Source: Lelliottia nimipressuralis (GTDB lineage: Bacteria > Pseudomonadota > Gammaproteobacteria > Enterobacterales > Enterobacteriaceae). From it: a stretch of DNA of 64,000 nucleotides. Where the stretch lies: NCBI RefSeq assembly GCF_004115925.1, contig NZ_SDDX01000011.1:62001-126000 (forward strand), read 5' to 3'. The notes beneath the pieces are model-generated. The model saw nothing but the letters and a program-made list of their open reading frames with translations. It was not told the origin of the DNA and did not search any database. Of this stretch, positions 10,918 through 20,042 are shown piece after piece (position 1 is the stretch's first letter; every line of letters starts with the position of its first letter). Made by a program: the position numbers and the translations under genes.

Positions 10918-11270
10918 GCCGTAAACAGACGGGCGACGCGTGGGAGTTAACAGCGCGTCGCTGGCTGGAAGGCAAAGGACTGCGCTTTATCGCCGCCAAC
11001 GTTCGTGGACGGGGCGGCGAAATTGATCTGATCATGAAAGAGGGTCAGGTCACCGTGTTTATTGAAGTCCGTTTCCGACAGTCGTCCCGCTTTGGTGGCG
11101 CTGCCGCCAGCGTGACGCTCGCCAAACAACGTAAATTATTACAAACTGCCCACTTGTGGCTCGCCCGCCATAATGGGAGTTTTGATACTGTGGATTGCCG
11201 GTTCGATGTGGTAGCCTTCACCGGAAACGACGTAGAATGGCTTAAAAATGCCTTTGGCGAAGACGTCTAA
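10875..11270 (+). CDS. yraN: UPF0102 family protein YraN
   Basis: A 131-residue protein with a nuclease-like fold signature: RGGEIDLIM and [10 protein letters not shown]. The spaced Glu/Asp/Glu residues resemble those of restriction-endonuclease-like enzymes, and the family is annotated as Holliday-junction-resolvase-like. The true function is not established. It overlaps the 3' end of lpoA by 43 bases in a different frame; the start [12 protein letters not shown] follows AACAGGAAGTTATC, a good ribosome site. It precedes diaA by 22 bases. Confidence 0.9.
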   Translation: MAQIPAGADRPGELSRKQTGDAWELTARRWLEGKGLRFIAANVRGRGGEIDLIMKEGQVTVFIEVRFRQSSRFGGAAASVTLAKQRKLLQTAHLWLARHNGSFDTVDCRFDVVAFTGNDVEWLKNAFGEDV

Positions 11271-11292
11271 AACAAAGTTTTAAAGGGATAAC

Positions 11293-11883
11293 GTGCTCGA
11301 AAGAATTAAGGTTTGTTTCACAGAAAGCATTCAAACTCAGATTGCAGCGGCGGAAGCCCTCCCGGATGCTATTTCTCGTGCCGCGATGACGCTGGTGCAG
11401 TCCCTGCTTAATGGCAACAAAATCCTCTGTTGTGGCAATGGCACATCGGCCGCCAACGCACAGCATTTTGCTGCCAGCATGATCAATCGTTTTGAAACAG
11501 AACGCCCAAGTTTACCCGCCATTGCACTTAATACCGATAATGTGGTCTTAACGGCGATTGCCAACGATCGTCTGCATGACGAAATATACGCAAAACAGGT
11601 ACGCGCCTTAGGGCATGCCGGGGATGTTCTGCTGGCGATTTCCACGCGCGGTAATAGCCGCGATATCGTCAAAGCCGTTGAGGCGGCCGTGACGCGCGAT
11701 ATGACTATCGTCGCGCTGACGGGCTATGACGGTGGCGAACTGGCGGGTCTTTTAGGGCCGCAGGATGTGGAAATCCGCATTCCTTCGCATCGTAGCGCGC
11801 GCATTCAGGAAATGCACATGCTGACGGTGAACTGCTTATGCGATCTGATCGATAACACGCTTTTCCCTCACCAGGATGATTAA
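11293..11883 (+). CDS. diaA: DnaA initiator-associating protein DiaA
   Basis: A 196-residue SIS-domain protein starting at a GTG (read as fMet; then [11 protein letters not shown]). [18 protein letters not shown] near 44-61 and [19 protein letters not shown] are the SIS motifs. DiaA binds DnaA as a tetramer and promotes timely initiation at oriC. AAAGGGATAAC lies just before the GTG. Its close match in length and sequence to the E. coli protein makes the call secure. Confidence 0.96.
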   Translation: MLERIKVCFTESIQTQIAAAEALPDAISRAAMTLVQSLLNGNKILCCGNGTSAANAQHFAASMINRFETERPSLPAIALNTDNVVLTAIANDRLHDEIYAKQVRALGHAGDVLLAISTRGNSRDIVKAVEAAVTRDMTIVALTGYDGGELAGLLGPQDVEIRIPSHRSARIQEMHMLTVNCLCDLIDNTLFPHQDD

Positions 11884-11892
11884 GGAGTACTA

Positions 11893-12468
11893 ATGAAGGC
11901 ATTAACGCCCCTCGCAGTCCTTATTTCTGCGCTGCTGCTTCAGGGATGCATCGCGGCGGCCGTTGTGGGTACTGCGGCTGTTGGCACCAAAGCCGCAACC
12001 GACCCGCGCTCTGTGGGAACTCAGGTGGACGACGGTACGCTGGAACTGCGCGTGAACAGCGCCCTGTCGAAAGACGAACAAATTAAGAAAGAAGCGCGTA
12101 TCAACGTTACCGCCTATCAGGGCAAAGTGCTGCTGGCAGGCCAGGCGCCGAATCTGGATCTCGCGTCCCGTGCGAAACAGATTGCCATGGGCGCAGAAGG
12201 CACCACCGAGGTGTTTAACGAAGTGCGTCAGGGCCAGCCGATTGGTCTGGGCGCTGCGTCGTCGGATACCTGGATCACCACCAAAGTGCGCTCCCAGCTG
12301 TTGGGTAGCGATCAGGTGAAATCGTCCAACGTGAAAGTCACCACCGAGAATGGCGAAGTGTTCCTGCTCGGTCTGGTCACGGATCGTGAAGGCAAAGCGG
12401 CAGCTGATATTGCCAGCCGCGTGAGCGGTGTGAAGAAAGTCACGACGGCCTTTACCTTCATCAAATAA
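11893..12468 (+). CDS. dolP: Outer-membrane BON-domain lipoprotein DolP (YraP)
   Basis: A 191-residue lipoprotein. The lipobox LLLQGC puts the lipidated Cys at 19. Two BON domains follow (about 45-115 and 120-190). DolP sits at division sites, binds anionic phospholipids and helps keep the outer membrane intact, partly by supporting the BAM complex. In E. coli it belongs to the sigma-E regulon; I did not pick out a confident sigma-E promoter here. The start follows AAGGAGTACTA, 9 bases after diaA. Confidence 0.95.
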   Translation: MKALTPLAVLISALLLQGCIAAAVVGTAAVGTKAATDPRSVGTQVDDGTLELRVNSALSKDEQIKKEARINVTAYQGKVLLAGQAPNLDLASRAKQIAMGAEGTTEVFNEVRQGQPIGLGAASSDTWITTKVRSQLLGSDQVKSSNVKVTTENGEVFLLGLVTDREGKAAADIASRVSGVKKVTTAFTFIK

Positions 12469-12469
12469 T

Positions 12470-12497
12470 AAAAAACCCGGCGATTGCCGGGTTTTTT
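12470..12497. terminator. Bidirectional terminator between dolP and yraQ
   Basis: AAACCCGGC and GCCGGGTTT pair around a short loop, with an A-run before and a T-run after. It can stop transcription from both sides, as expected between convergent genes. Confidence 0.9.
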
Positions 12498-12502
12498 ATG
12501 TC

Positions 12503-13540
12503 TTACAGCAGCGCAATGCTGCCCGTGATAACCCCACCTATCGCCACCAGCAGTCCCGTCAGCCACAGGGCTTTTGCCGGGAATGATTTGCGCAGCATAA
12601 TCAGCGATGGCAGGCTGACCGCCGGAAGCGTCATCAAAAGCGCCAGCGCAGGCGCAGCGCCCATCCCCGCGAGCATCATGGTCTGCACAATCGGGATTTC
12701 TGCCGCCGTCGGGATGACAAACAGGCATCCAGCAACCGCCATCGCAATCACCCACAGCAGCGTGTTATCGATCGCCCCGTCCGCATGAGGGAACAACCAG
12801 ACACGCGCCGCGCCAAGGACCAGCACCGCCAGAATATAGACCGGGATGGTGCTCCAGAAGAGCTGCCACAGCGCCTTACCCCAGCGGGAGAAAAACGTCC
12901 CTTGCGGTTCAGGCGTGGCAACGTCGATTGGCACAGGCTGCACGAGCCGATCTTTCACCAGATACTGCACCAGTGAAGCAACAACCAGCACCATGATCAC
13001 CCCGGCCACCAGACGGATTAGCGCGAAATGCCAGCCCAGCACAAAGCCCATAAAGACCAGCGTCGCCGGGTTAAGCACCGGATTTCCCATCCAGAAAGCC
13101 AGCGCCCCGCCCATTGACACATTCTGGCGCCGCATCCCCGCCGTCACGGGCGCCGCGCAGCAGGAACACATCATTCCAGGCAGAGAGAAGATCGTGCCAA
13201 GCAGCGTTCCCTGAAAGCGTGGCTGCCCGAGCGTACGCATCAGCCAGTGGCGCGGAATCAGCACTTGAATCAGGGAACCGAGCAGCACGCCCAGCACTGC
13301 CGCTTTCCAGACCGCCAGGAAGTAGACCATCGCGTAATCCCAGGCCGCCTGCAGCGGGCTGGTTTCTGCCTGCGCCAGTATGGATTTACCGATGCTGTGG
13401 GTTTCCGCGGCGGTGAACGCTTTGCCGTAATAGGGCTGCCATTTCACATACCAAAGACCAATAATAACGACGAGAAAAAAGAGTGCGGGCTTCCACCACT
13501 GAAATGGCGTTGCCGCCTGAGATGAAGACTGACCAGTCAT
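12503..13540 (-). CDS. yraQ: Inner-membrane permease YraQ (DUF318 / ArsP-like)
   Basis: A 345-residue membrane protein with about eight to ten spans. SLPGMMCSCCAAPVTAGMRR near residues 123-142 carries the paired cysteines typical of this permease family, and WMGNPVLNPATLVFMGF follows. Some relatives export organoarsenicals or participate in metal handling; the E. coli member has no settled substrate. It is a single gene facing dolP, with its promoter in 13541-13580. Confidence 0.88.
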   Translation of the reverse strand: MTGQSSSQAATPFQWWKPALFFLVVIIGLWYVKWQPYYGKAFTAAETHSIGKSILAQAETSPLQAAWDYAMVYFLAVWKAAVLGVLLGSLIQVLIPRHWLMRTLGQPRFQGTLLGTIFSLPGMMCSCCAAPVTAGMRRQNVSMGGALAFWMGNPVLNPATLVFMGFVLGWHFALIRLVAGVIMVLVVASLVQYLVKDRLVQPVPIDVATPEPQGTFFSRWGKALWQLFWSTIPVYILAVLVLGAARVWLFPHADGAIDNTLLWVIAMAVAGCLFVIPTAAEIPIVQTMMLAGMGAAPALALLMTLPAVSLPSLIMLRKSFPAKALWLTGLLVAIGGVITGSIALL

Positions 13541-13580
13541 AGCATTCCCCGGGGAGTGTAATTAATTTAGCCCGGGGAGT

Positions 13581-14225
13581 TTACGCCTCACCTTTGGCGA
13601 TTTCACGCAGTTTAGCCGAGGGGATAATATTGACGCCCTCTTTTGAGGGAGAACGTGCTTCGTGCAGCATAGCGCTCGCCACATCACGTGCCTGAATAGA
13701 TTTCCAGTTACCCGGAAAAAGCTGGAACAGGGGCGCAAAAATGGACTCATTAAAACGCTGCTTTTCGCGATCGCCCAGCAACATTGACGGTCGCACAATC
13801 GTGAGCCGCTCCCAGTTCTGTGCAATTAGCGCGTCTTCCATTTTGCCTTTCACTTTGTTGTAAAAGAACGGCGAGCTGGCATTGGCTCCCATTGAGCTGA
13901 CCACCAGGAAATGCTTTGCGCCCAGCCGTTTAGCCGTGAGCGCCGTGTCCACCACCAGCGTGTAGTCGGCGTGGATAAAAGCCTCTTTGCTCCCGGCTTC
14001 GCGACGGGTCGTGCCCAGGCAGCAGAAGGCGATATCAATCGGATCCTGCACCTGGCCGAGTGCATCGGTTAGCTGCGGATCGTGGGGGTTAAAGACGCCG
14101 GAAATATCCGCCAGTGGGCGTCGCGTCGGCGCGGCAATGTAGTTGATCCAGGGCTGCTGGATCAGCATTCGCAACAAGTGTCCGCCCACCAGCCCGGTGG
14201 TACCTGTGATTAATACCTGGCTCAT
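13581..14225 (-). CDS. yraR: NAD(P)-binding oxidoreductase-like protein YraR
   Basis: A 214-residue Rossmann-fold protein of the NmrA/HTATIP2-like group. The start [18 protein letters not shown] at 14225 gives the dinucleotide-binding motif GTTGLVGG right at the N-terminus and follows [31 protein letters not shown] is a family motif. The substrate is unknown. A longer in-frame start exists upstream (14276) but has no support. Confidence 0.9.
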   Translation of the reverse strand: MSQVLITGTTGLVGGHLLRMLIQQPWINYIAAPTRRPLADISGVFNPHDPQLTDALGQVQDPIDIAFCCLGTTRREAGSKEAFIHADYTLVVDTALTAKRLGAKHFLVVSSMGANASSPFFYNKVKGKMEDALIAQNWERLTIVRPSMLLGDREKQRFNESIFAPLFQLFPGNWKSIQARDVASAMLHEARSPSKEGVNIIPSAKLREIAKGEA

Positions 14226-14353
14226 TTTGTCTCCTTTGCAGATTAGTCCGTTTGCGATTTCAGTCTGCTTAGCCACACTTAAAAGTCTGTTACGGGTAAG
14301 TATTTACCACAAACGGCAAAAAATCTGTCTGAAGCCAAAACAACGGAGGAAGC

Positions 14354-14872
14354 ATGAGCAAGAAAATAGCCGTCTTGATCACCGATGAGTTTGAAGATTC
14401 AGAGTTCACCTCTCCCGCAGAGGCGTTCCGCAAAGCGGGACATGAGGTCATCACCATCGACAAGCAGGCCGGAAAAACGGTGAAAGGCCATAAAGGCGAG
14501 GCCAGCGTCACCATCGACAAAGCAATTGATGAGGTGCGTCCGGCGGATTTCGACGCCCTGCTGCTGCCTGGCGGTCACTCCCCGGATACGCTGCGCGGCG
14601 ACGAGCGCTTTGTGACGTTCACCCGCGATTTTGTCTCCAGCGGCAAGCCTGTCTTCGCGATCTGCCATGGCCCACAGCTGCTGATCAGCGCCGAAGTGGT
14701 GCGCGGGCGCAAGCTGACGGCGGTTAAACCGATCGTTATCGATCTTAAAAACGCGGGCGCTGATTTTTACGATCAGGAAGTGGTCGTCGACAACAATCAG
14801 CTGGTGACCAGCCGTACGCCGGACGATCTGCCCGCCTTTAATCGCGAAGCGTTACGCCTGCTCGGCTCGTAG
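14354..14872 (+). CDS. yhbO: DJ-1/PfpI family stress protein YhbO
   Basis: A 172-residue class I glutamine-amidotransferase-like protein. AICHGPQLL gives the nucleophile Cys104 followed by His105, and [15 protein letters not shown] supplies the conserved Glu/Gly region. E. coli YhbO (DgcY) is reported to act on glyoxal- and methylglyoxal-damaged proteins and nucleotides and to protect against stress; the deglycase role is debated. The start follows ACGGAGGAAGC. Its 3' end overlaps convergent yhbP by 21 bases. Confidence 0.93.
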   Translation: MSKKIAVLITDEFEDSEFTSPAEAFRKAGHEVITIDKQAGKTVKGHKGEASVTIDKAIDEVRPADFDALLLPGGHSPDTLRGDERFVTFTRDFVSSGKPVFAICHGPQLLISAEVVRGRKLTAVKPIVIDLKNAGADFYDQEVVVDNNQLVTSRTPDDLPAFNREALRLLGS

Positions 14873-15286
14873 CCAGTGAAGCTTTTTGCCAAAGCCCAGC
14901 GTGTTGTCTGTGAACTTCAGCTCATCGAGGCGAATTTCCCAGACGGGCGCTGACAGGGCAAGCGCAACCGGGAAGCGACGTGTATAGCGCTTGCGCATCG
15001 CGTCGCTCTCTTCCCCTTCCAGACGGCGGATCTCGCCTTTGAACTGCACGCCACGAATCAGCGCGACATTTTTCGGCTGGCCGTTAACAGTGCCGGCGAC
15101 AGGCGCTTGTGGACCGGACATCTGCGCATGACGGGTTTTATCTTCGCTTAAGAGGTAAAACGCGACGCGTTCGGGATCGTAAAGGTAAAACGCATTCGCG
15201 CACCACAGCTCGCCCTCCTGATGGACACACCAGGTGACGACGTGCTGCTTTGCCAGCCAACGGCTGATAGCGGCCAGAGTTTCCAT
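14852..15286 (-). CDS. yhbP: UPF0306 family protein YhbP (FMN-binding split-barrel type)
   Basis: A 144-residue protein. [27 protein letters not shown] and the later [20 protein letters not shown] fit a pyridoxamine-phosphate-oxidase-like split barrel, a fold that usually binds flavin. No function is established for the family. The gene is convergent with yhbO (21-base overlap) and divergent from yhbQ. Confidence 0.88.
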   Translation of the reverse strand: METLAAISRWLAKQHVVTWCVHQEGELWCANAFYLYDPERVAFYLLSEDKTRHAQMSGPQAPVAGTVNGQPKNVALIRGVQFKGEIRRLEGEESDAMRKRYTRRFPVALALSAPVWEIRLDELKFTDNTLGFGKKLHWLRAEQA

Positions 15287-15342
15287 TTTCGCGCTCTCTC
15301 ATGCTATGGTGCGTTCACCTTAACATACTGAATCTGCAAACT

Positions 15343-15642
15343 GTGTGCTGGTTTCTTTATCTTGTCCGAACGGCCAATAATGCCCTGTACACCGGGATTA
15401 CCACCGATGTAGCGCGGCGTTTCCTTGAACATCAAACGGGGAAAGGCGCCAAAGCGCTGCGGGGGAAAGGTGAGCTGACGCTGGCCTTTTCGGCGCATGT
15501 CGGTGAGCGCTCGCTGGCACTGAAGATGGAGTACCGCATTAAGCAGCTGACGAAGCGCCAGAAAGAGCGCCTCGTCGCCGGAGATGGTTCGTTTGAGGCG
15601 CTACGTGAGAGCCTGCAAAACGCGTCGATTAAAGACGATTGA
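15343..15642 (+). CDS. yhbQ: GIY-YIG domain protein YhbQ
   Basis: About 99 residues. [31 protein letters not shown] is the GIY-YIG nuclease-like core. E. coli YhbQ has been linked to DNA or RNA cleavage, but its role is unclear. I chose the GTG at 15343 ([10 protein letters not shown]) because the length then matches the 100-residue E. coli protein. The open frame continues to an ATG at 15301 and no strong ribosome site marks either start, so the start is uncertain. Its end overlaps convergent yhbS by 14 bases. Confidence 0.85.
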   Translation: MCWFLYLVRTANNALYTGITTDVARRFLEHQTGKGAKALRGKGELTLAFSAHVGERSLALKMEYRIKQLTKRQKERLVAGDGSFEALRESLQNASIKDD

Positions 15643-16132
15643 AGTGGTCGTGGTACTCCACCAGACCGCTGACGCCGTTCAGCGCGTCATCTGCCAGACG
15701 ATGCACCTGGAAGGCGGTCTCAGTACCCGGCCAGCGGCAGTGCAGATCGTAAGGGGCGGCAGGCTCAAAACCTAAACGGCCATAGAACGCCGGGTCGCCC
15801 AGCGTGACCACCGCCGCGTATCCGAACTCATTCAGAGAATCCAGCCCTTCATAGACCAGCTGGCGCGCCAGCCCTTGACCGCGATAGTTTTCGTCGACCG
15901 CCAGCGGTGCCATTCCGACCCACTGAAGATCTTCGCCCTGAACGGCGACCGGGCTGAACGCCACGTAACCCACAACCTGTCCTTCGTCATCTGTCGCAAC
16001 CAGGCCGAGCGTGACCAGCCCGTCTTCACGCAGATCGTGGACCAGTCGGGCCTCGGCGTCTTCCGGGAATGACCGACGTAATAATGAATCAATGCCAGGG
16101 GCATCAATCCCAATTTCAACTCGAATCAGCAT
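15629..16132 (-). CDS. yhbS: GNAT-family N-acetyltransferase YhbS
   Basis: A 167-residue GCN5-related acetyltransferase. [26 protein letters not shown] holds the acetyl-CoA-binding motif A (RGQGLA), and [22 protein letters not shown] is the usual motif B region. The acceptor is not known. It overlaps ubiT by 7 bases on the same strand, so ubiT-yhbS form a short operon. Confidence 0.92.
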   Translation of the reverse strand: MLIRVEIGIDAPGIDSLLRRSFPEDAEARLVHDLREDGLVTLGLVATDDEGQVVGYVAFSPVAVQGEDLQWVGMAPLAVDENYRGQGLARQLVYEGLDSLNEFGYAAVVTLGDPAFYGRLGFEPAAPYDLHCRWPGTETAFQVHRLADDALNGVSGLVEYHDHFNRL

Positions 16133-16650
16133 GGCTCACCTACTGAAGTGTGTTTACTTTCGGGCGGGGTTTTCAGACCCGCCTCAACGAAATCGGCCAT
16201 TTGCATCAGCACCGTGCGCAGCGCCTTCGGCATCTGATCCAGCTCAATGGCATCCATTAAATTTTTGACGTACAGGCCAAGCTCGGTATCCCCTTCAATC
16301 ACCAGACGACGCTGGAAGAAGAGGGTATCCGGGTCCTGCTTACGCGCGGCGATCATCAGCAGATCGCTGGCATTCGCGCTGAAACTGACATCTGCCGGGG
16401 CGGAATCACTGACCATCAGCTTGCCGTTCTCCACGGAGGTAAACCAGCACAGTCCGATGTCACGCACCTCGATGCTTAGCCAGCGCCCGTCGAGAAACTC
16501 CAGCTCACCCTCTTCCAGCGCCTGGCGGAACTGCCAGCTCAGCACCTGCTGAATCACCTGGCGTTTAAGAGCGAACGGCGTGAGTTTGACCGGCACGCTT
16601 AGCAGAGATGGACCAAATTGTACGAGGCGTGAACGCAGTTTTTCCAGCAC
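16126..16650 (-). CDS. ubiT: Ubiquinone accessory factor UbiT (YhbT), SCP2-type lipid carrier
   Basis: A 174-residue SCP2 (sterol-carrier-like) domain protein. GELEFLDGRWLSIEVRDIGL and the later LVIEGDTELGLYVKNLMDAIELDQMP are characteristic. UbiT is needed, with UbiU and UbiV, for oxygen-independent ubiquinone synthesis, probably holding the hydrophobic intermediates. It is divergent from ubiU across 220 bases, so the three genes share a control region. Confidence 0.94.
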   Translation of the reverse strand: MLEKLRSRLVQFGPSLLSVPVKLTPFALKRQVIQQVLSWQFRQALEEGELEFLDGRWLSIEVRDIGLCWFTSVENGKLMVSDSAPADVSFSANASDLLMIAARKQDPDTLFFQRRLVIEGDTELGLYVKNLMDAIELDQMPKALRTVLMQMADFVEAGLKTPPESKHTSVGEPC

Positions 16651-16870
16651 GAGCTTTACTCCCTGATGTCGATAATTCCGTTATTTTGCCATATCCGGCA
16701 GCCATCGTAGCGGCGTAAATCAACAAACCGTATTGCGGCATGATTGATTATTGGTGTCATCAATACGCCATTAACTGCCTTAAATCAAAAATTGTCGCGT
16801 GGAGGTTAATTAAACTCCCCGTTCGTTAACAATTTTGTGCCCTCTGGGGCAGCGAACGTCAGGATAAATT
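16651..16870. promoter_or_regulatory. ubiT/ubiUV divergent control region with an FNR-like half-site
   Basis: A CTGCC-TTAA-ATCAA sequence at 16775-16788 matches the FNR consensus TTGAT-N4-ATCAA perfectly in its right half and at two of five positions in the left half. ATTGAT…ATCAAT at 16743-16764 is a further inverted repeat, with spacing too wide for FNR. FNR control of ubiUV is known in E. coli; the exact site here is inferred. Confidence 0.35.
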
Positions 16871-17866
16871 ATGGAGCTGCTCTGTCCAGCCGGAAACCTT
16901 CCGGCACTTAAAGCGGCCATCGAAAACGGCGCCGATGCGGTCTATATCGGGCTGAAAGATGACACCAACGCCCGCCACTTTGCTGGTCTGAACTTCACGG
17001 AGAAGAAGCTCCAGGAAGCGGTCAATTTCGTCCACCAGCACCGCCGCAAGTTACATATCGCCATCAACACCTTTGCGCATCCCGATGGTTATGTGCGCTG
17101 GCAGCGCGCGGTGGATATGGCGGCACAGCTCGGGGCAGACGCGTTGATCCTCGCCGACCTCGCTATGCTGGAGTATGCCGCAGAACGCTATCCGCATATT
17201 GAGCGCCATGTCTCTGTTCAGGCCTCGGCCACCAACGAAGAGGCCGTGCGCTTTTATCATCGTCACTTTGACGTCGCCCGCGTGGTGTTGCCGCGCGTGC
17301 TGTCTATTCATCAGGTTAAGCAACTGGCGCGGGTCTCGCCAGTTCCACTGGAAGTTTTTGCGTTCGGCAGCCTGTGTATCATGGCTGAAGGCCGCTGCTA
17401 TCTCTCGTCCTATCTGACCGGCGAATCACCGAATACCGTCGGGGCATGCTCCCCTGCGCGCTTTGTGCGCTGGCAGCAGACACCACAGGGGCTGGAGTCG
17501 CGTCTGAATGACGTGCTGATCGACCGCTATCAGGACGGGGAAAACGCCGGATATCCGACGCTGTGCAAAGGCCGTTATCTGGTCGACGGCGAGCGCTATC
17601 ACGCCCTGGAAGAACCCACCAGCCTGAACACGCTGGAACTGCTGCCGGAACTGCTGGCGGCGAACATTGCCTCGGTGAAAATCGAGGGTCGTCAGCGCAG
17701 CCCGGCGTACGTCAGCCAGGTGGCGAAAGTGTGGCGACAGGCGATCGATCGCTGCATGGCCGATCCGCAGAATTACGCCCCACAACCGGCCTGGATGGAC
17801 ACCCTGGGCGCGATGTCCGAAGGCACGCAAACCACGCTTGGCGCGTATCACCGTAAATGGCAGTGA
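16871..17866 (+). CDS. ubiU: Oxygen-independent ubiquinone hydroxylation protein UbiU (U32 family)
   Basis: A 331-residue U32 peptidase-family protein. Cysteines at 169, 176, 193 and 232 match the four that bind the 4Fe-4S cluster in E. coli UbiU. The N-terminus MELLCPAGNLPALKAAIENGADAVYIG is the TIM-barrel-like start of the family. UbiU and UbiV form a complex that hydroxylates ubiquinone precursors without oxygen, using prephenate as oxygen donor. The start follows TCAGGATAAATT. It precedes ubiV by 8 bases. Confidence 0.96.
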   Translation: MELLCPAGNLPALKAAIENGADAVYIGLKDDTNARHFAGLNFTEKKLQEAVNFVHQHRRKLHIAINTFAHPDGYVRWQRAVDMAAQLGADALILADLAMLEYAAERYPHIERHVSVQASATNEEAVRFYHRHFDVARVVLPRVLSIHQVKQLARVSPVPLEVFAFGSLCIMAEGRCYLSSYLTGESPNTVGACSPARFVRWQQTPQGLESRLNDVLIDRYQDGENAGYPTLCKGRYLVDGERYHALEEPTSLNTLELLPELLAANIASVKIEGRQRSPAYVSQVAKVWRQAIDRCMADPQNYAPQPAWMDTLGAMSEGTQTTLGAYHRKWQ

Positions 17867-17874
17867 GATAATCC

Positions 17875-18753
17875 ATGAAATATTCATTAGGACCCGTGCT
17901 CTACTACTGGTCAAAAGAGACGCTGGAAGATTTTTACCAGCAGGCGGCGGGCAGTAGCGCCGATACGATTTATCTCGGGGAGTCCGTCTGCAGCAAACGT
18001 CGTGCAACCAAAGTGGGCGACTGGCTGGATATGGCGAAAAACCTCGCTGGCAGCGGCAAGCAGGTGGTGCTGTCGACGCTTGCGCTGGTGCAGGCCTCAT
18101 CGGAGCTAGGCGAGATTAAACGCTACGTCGAGAACGGTGATTTCCTGCTGGAAGCGAGCGATCTCGGCGTGGTGAACATGTGCGCTGAACGCAAGCTGCC
18201 GTTTGTCGCCGGACACGCGCTCAACTGCTATAACGCCGTGACCCTGCGCCTGCTGCTGAAACAGGGGATGACGCGCTGGTGTATGCCGGTGGAACTCTCC
18301 CGCGACTGGCTGGTCAACCTGCTGAATCAGTGTGAAGAGCTGGGCATCCGCAATCAGTTTGAAGTGGAAGTGTTGAGCTACGGGCATCTGCCGCTGGCGT
18401 ATTCCGCGCGCTGCTTCACTGCCCGCTCCGAAGACCGCCCGAAAGACGAGTGCGAAACCTGCTGCATCAAGTATCCCAACGGACGCAATATGCTGTCGCA
18501 GGAGAACCAGCAGGTCTTTGTCCTTAACGGCATTCAGACCATGAGCGGCTATGTTTACAATCTCGGCAACGAGCTGACGTCGATGCAAGGCGTGGTGGAT
18601 ATGGTGCGCCTGTCCCCGCTGGACACTAACGTGTTTGCGATGCTGGATGCGTTTCGTGCTAACGAAAATGGCACCGCTCCCCTTCCGCTAAAGGCAAACA
18701 GCGACTGCAACGGTTACTGGAAACGTGTGGCCGGGCTGGAGCTGCAGGCCTAA
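17875..18753 (+). CDS. ubiV: Oxygen-independent ubiquinone hydroxylation protein UbiV (U32 family)
   Basis: A 292-residue U32-family protein. Cys39, Cys180, Cys193 and Cys197 fall exactly where E. coli UbiV binds its 4Fe-4S cluster; an extra Cys sits at 196. It is the partner of UbiU, made from the same message, and acts under anaerobic conditions on the ring of octaprenyl intermediates. The start follows GAGATAATCC, a modest ribosome site, so coupling to ubiU translation is likely. Confidence 0.96.
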   Translation: MKYSLGPVLYYWSKETLEDFYQQAAGSSADTIYLGESVCSKRRATKVGDWLDMAKNLAGSGKQVVLSTLALVQASSELGEIKRYVENGDFLLEASDLGVVNMCAERKLPFVAGHALNCYNAVTLRLLLKQGMTRWCMPVELSRDWLVNLLNQCEELGIRNQFEVEVLSYGHLPLAYSARCFTARSEDRPKDECETCCIKYPNGRNMLSQENQQVFVLNGIQTMSGYVYNLGNELTSMQGVVDMVRLSPLDTNVFAMLDAFRANENGTAPLPLKANSDCNGYWKRVAGLELQA

Positions 18754-18877
18754 ATGTAGACATCATTGAAGCTGCATGAAAGCGGCCAGTCTGGAAATCC
18801 ACGGGACCATACTCAGGTCAGTGTCGGGATAAACAGATCAAGCCCACGCACAGGCAGTTTGCAGGATGAAGTGTAAA

Positions 18878-18949
18878 AGCTCACTTTGTTAACAACGGTT
18901 ATTAATTTTTAATGCACTATTAAAAGATTCACCGTCGACAAAGTGAGCT
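18878..18949. repeat. 12-bp perfect inverted repeat directly upstream of yhbW
   Basis: AGCTCACTTTGT at 18878-18889 is exactly mirrored by ACAAAGTGAGCT at 18938-18949, ending three bases before the yhbW ATG and covering its ribosome site. Just inside, ACGGT/ACCGT can extend pairing across an unpaired gap. The palindrome TTGTTAACAA (18886-18895) overlaps the left arm. The intervening sequence is very AT-rich and could hold the yhbW promoter. It may be an operator pair or a translation-blocking hairpin. Confidence 0.75.
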
Positions 18950-18952
18950 GTT

Positions 18953-19960
18953 ATGACTGATAAATCCATTCCTTTTTCGGTGCTCGATCTGGCGCCGATC
19001 CCAGAAGGCTCCTCGGCCCGAGAAGCTTTTTCTCACTCTCTGGATCTCGCCCGTCTCGCTGAACAGCGTGGCTATCATCGCTATTGGCTGGCGGAACATC
19101 ACAATATGGTGGGCATCGCCAGCGCGGCGACCTCAGTGCTGATTGGCTATCTGGCGGCAAACACCACGACTCTTCATCTCGGCTCGGGCGGCGTAATGTT
19201 GCCGAACCACTCCCCGCTGGTGATTGCCGAACAGTTTGGCACCCTGAATACGCTCTATCCCGGGCGAATTGATTTAGGGCTTGGTCGTGCGCCAGGCAGC
19301 GATCAGCCAACTATGCGCGCGCTGCGTCGTCATATGGGCGGTGATATTGATAACTTCCCGCGCGATGTGGCAGAGCTGGTGGACTGGTTTGATGCACGCG
19401 ATCCTCATCCGCAGGTGCGCCCGGTACCCGGTTACGGCGAGAAGATCCCCGTGTGGCTGCTCGGTTCAAGTCTGTATAGCGCACAGCTGGCGGCGCAGCT
19501 CGGCCTGCCGTTTGCGTTTGCCTCCCACTTTGCCCCGGATATGCTGCATCAGGCGCTGCATCTCTATCGCACTCAGTTCAAACCGTCCGAACGGCTGGAA
19601 AAACCGCACGCGATGGTGTGTATCAACATTATCGCCGCCGACAGCAACCGCGATGCGGAATTCCTCTTTACCTCCATGCAGCAGGCGTTTGCGAAGCTGC
19701 GCCGCGGCGAGAGCGGACAGCTGCCGCCGCCGGTGGAGAATATGCATCAGCTGTGGTCAGCGTCGGAACAATACGGTGTGCAGCAGGCGCTCAGTATGTC
19801 GCTGGTGGGCGATAAAGCGAAAGTGCGTCACGGGCTGGAGGCGGTGCTACGAGAAACGCAGGCTGACGAGATTATGGTTAACGGGCAGATTTTCGATCAC
19901 CAGGCGCGTTTGCACTCGTTTGATCTGGCCATGCAGGTGAAAGAAGAGTTGTTAGGATAG
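18953..19960 (+). CDS. yhbW: Luciferase-like flavin monooxygenase family protein YhbW
   Basis: A 335-residue protein of the bacterial-luciferase-like superfamily. [44 protein letters not shown] is the typical N-terminus, and [25 protein letters not shown] follows. Members use reduced flavin to oxidise small molecules; the substrate here is unknown. The ribosome site is weak (GTGAGCTGTT) and lies inside the inverted repeat, so expression may be regulated at translation. It is convergent with mtr across a REP pair. Confidence 0.93.
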   Translation: MTDKSIPFSVLDLAPIPEGSSAREAFSHSLDLARLAEQRGYHRYWLAEHHNMVGIASAATSVLIGYLAANTTTLHLGSGGVMLPNHSPLVIAEQFGTLNTLYPGRIDLGLGRAPGSDQPTMRALRRHMGGDIDNFPRDVAELVDWFDARDPHPQVRPVPGYGEKIPVWLLGSSLYSAQLAAQLGLPFAFASHFAPDMLHQALHLYRTQFKPSERLEKPHAMVCINIIAADSNRDAEFLFTSMQQAFAKLRRGESGQLPPPVENMHQLWSASEQYGVQQALSMSLVGDKAKVRHGLEAVLRETQADEIMVNGQIFDHQARLHSFDLAMQVKEELLG

Positions 19961-19966
19961 CGTTTG

Positions 19967-20037
19967 TGCCCGGTGGCGATACGCCTGCCGGGCCTGCAGA
20001 TTTTTATGCCGGATAAGGCGCAGCCGCCATCCGGCAA
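19967..20037. repeat. REP pair (BIME) between yhbW and mtr
   Basis: Two REP-type palindromic units lie head to head. One begins GCCCGGTGGCGATACGCCTG at 19968. The second, on the minus strand, begins GCCGGATGGCGGCTGCGCC at 20036. A 10-base AT-rich spacer separates them. This is the usual REP setting, between two convergent genes, where such elements protect messages and bind gyrase. Confidence 0.85.
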
Positions 20038-20042
20038 TCGTC

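Noticed and set aside
19967-20037. Palindromic units considered as a CRISPR or integron-like repeat
   Set aside because: They match ordinary REP units in a head-to-head pair; no regular spacing or spacers.
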